Assembly (NCBI GenBank): GCA_019114305.1
Contig: DXFU01000031.1
Coordinates: 1-64,000, forward strand
Length of the DNA: 64,000 nucleotides
DNA from: Candidatus Hungatella pullicola
GTDB taxonomy: Bacteria > Bacillota > Clostridia > Lachnospirales > Lachnospiraceae
Direction of reading: 5' to 3'
The notes below the pieces were generated by a model. That model ran no database searches. It saw nothing but the letters and a program-made list of their open reading frames with translations, and was not told the origin of the DNA. Both the position numbers and the translations under genes were made by a program. Shown in pieces: positions 63,781 to 64,000 of the stretch; position 1 is the stretch's first letter, and each line of letters starts with the position of its first letter.

Positions 63781-64000
63781 AATATTTCAATATGAATGCA
63801 AACGCCTGTTGTGGAACAAATTCTTTTTTGGACTTTCGCTGATTTTGCTGTTCTATGGATGGCAGGTGCTAAACAATGCAACGATTCTGGGGGTGTCACA
63901 TACCGCGCCCTTTTCTCCCTGGAGTTTTGGAGACTACTTAAGCCGTATGGTTCCACTGTTGTGGATGGGAGTGCTGTTTTTTCTAACCTTTTTTACTTCC
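63773..64000 (+). CDS. ABC permease, N-terminal part (cut by window end)
   Basis: Starts at TTG (63773) behind AGGAGG and overlaps the stop of the previous gene. The first 76 residues read IKIFQYECKRLLWNKFFFGL and hold two hydrophobic stretches, typical of an ABC-2 membrane subunit. It is probably the second permease of the same exporter. The rest lies beyond position 64000. Confidence 0.75.
   Translation, partial: MIKIFQYECKRLLWNKFFFGLSLILLFYGWQVLNNATILGVSHTAPFSPWSFGDYLSRMVPLLWMGVLFFLTFFTS

Noticed and set aside
1..64000. CRISPR arrays, tRNA and rRNA genes
   Set aside because: No regularly spaced repeats, no cloverleaf candidates and no rRNA blocks were recognised on either strand.

Overview
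The window is a contiguous piece of a Gram-positive, moderately low-G+C chromosome. Strong AGGAGG-type ribosome binding sites, sigma-A promoters with 17-nt spacers, a phenylalanine T-box, FtsW/PBP and ZapA genes, rubredoxin, an oxygen-sensitive nickel-cofactor pathway and many iron-dependent oxidoreductases together point to an anaerobic member of the Clostridia, most likely Lachnospiraceae. Species cannot be set from the sequence alone. Most genes up to about 33 kb lie on the minus strand. No tRNA, rRNA or CRISPR array was recognised.

Layout. 1-0.4 kb: 5' end of a group II intron (minus) sitting just after a terminator hairpin, plus a decayed small gene. 0.4-8.4 kb: a single minus-strand operon, larE-larB-larC followed by a five-gene Opp/Nik-type ABC importer, driven by a sigma-A promoter and a structured 150-nt leader that ends in an attenuator-like terminator. 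This reads as nickel uptake coupled to nickel-pincer cofactor synthesis; no racemase (larA) is in the window. 8.4-9.4 kb: a DUF3842 gene preceded by a 74-codon reading frame with one in-frame amber codon, and a decayed ORF. 9.4-13 kb: rnr-smpB-kinase and secG. 13.2-17 kb: pheS-pheT under T-box control. 17-26.5 kb: an asymmetric heterodimeric ABC exporter, a UMF1-type MFS protein, a YihY protein, M32 carboxypeptidase, a 5'-3' exonuclease, rubredoxin and a NUDIX hydrolase. 26.5-33.7 kb: U32 peptidase-ftsW-PBP, zapA and ruvA-ruvB.

33.8-49 kb: housekeeping and transport genes: a YprB-like exonuclease, an AraC regulator, DUF5662, a cold-shock protein, Hsp33, a methyltransferase, SEC-C and DUF1540 cysteine-rich proteins, branched-chain aminotransferase, two MATE exporters, a TetR regulator with an iron-dependent alcohol dehydrogenase and palindromic operators between them, and a TrkA/TrkH potassium system. 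49.2-54.2 kb: a redox island (flavin reductase, LysR, Fe-ADH, flavodoxin, cupin, SDR). 54.2-57.9 kb: a PHP phosphatase, a DUF3298 lipoprotein and an EamA permease.

57.9-64 kb: a visibly G+C-richer module that begins beside a fragment of a type I restriction HsdR gene. It carries a two-component system and an ABC transporter whose permease is fused to an M1-peptidase-like domain, followed by a second permease cut by the window edge. This module and the lar/ABC operon with its leader are the most interesting parts of the window.
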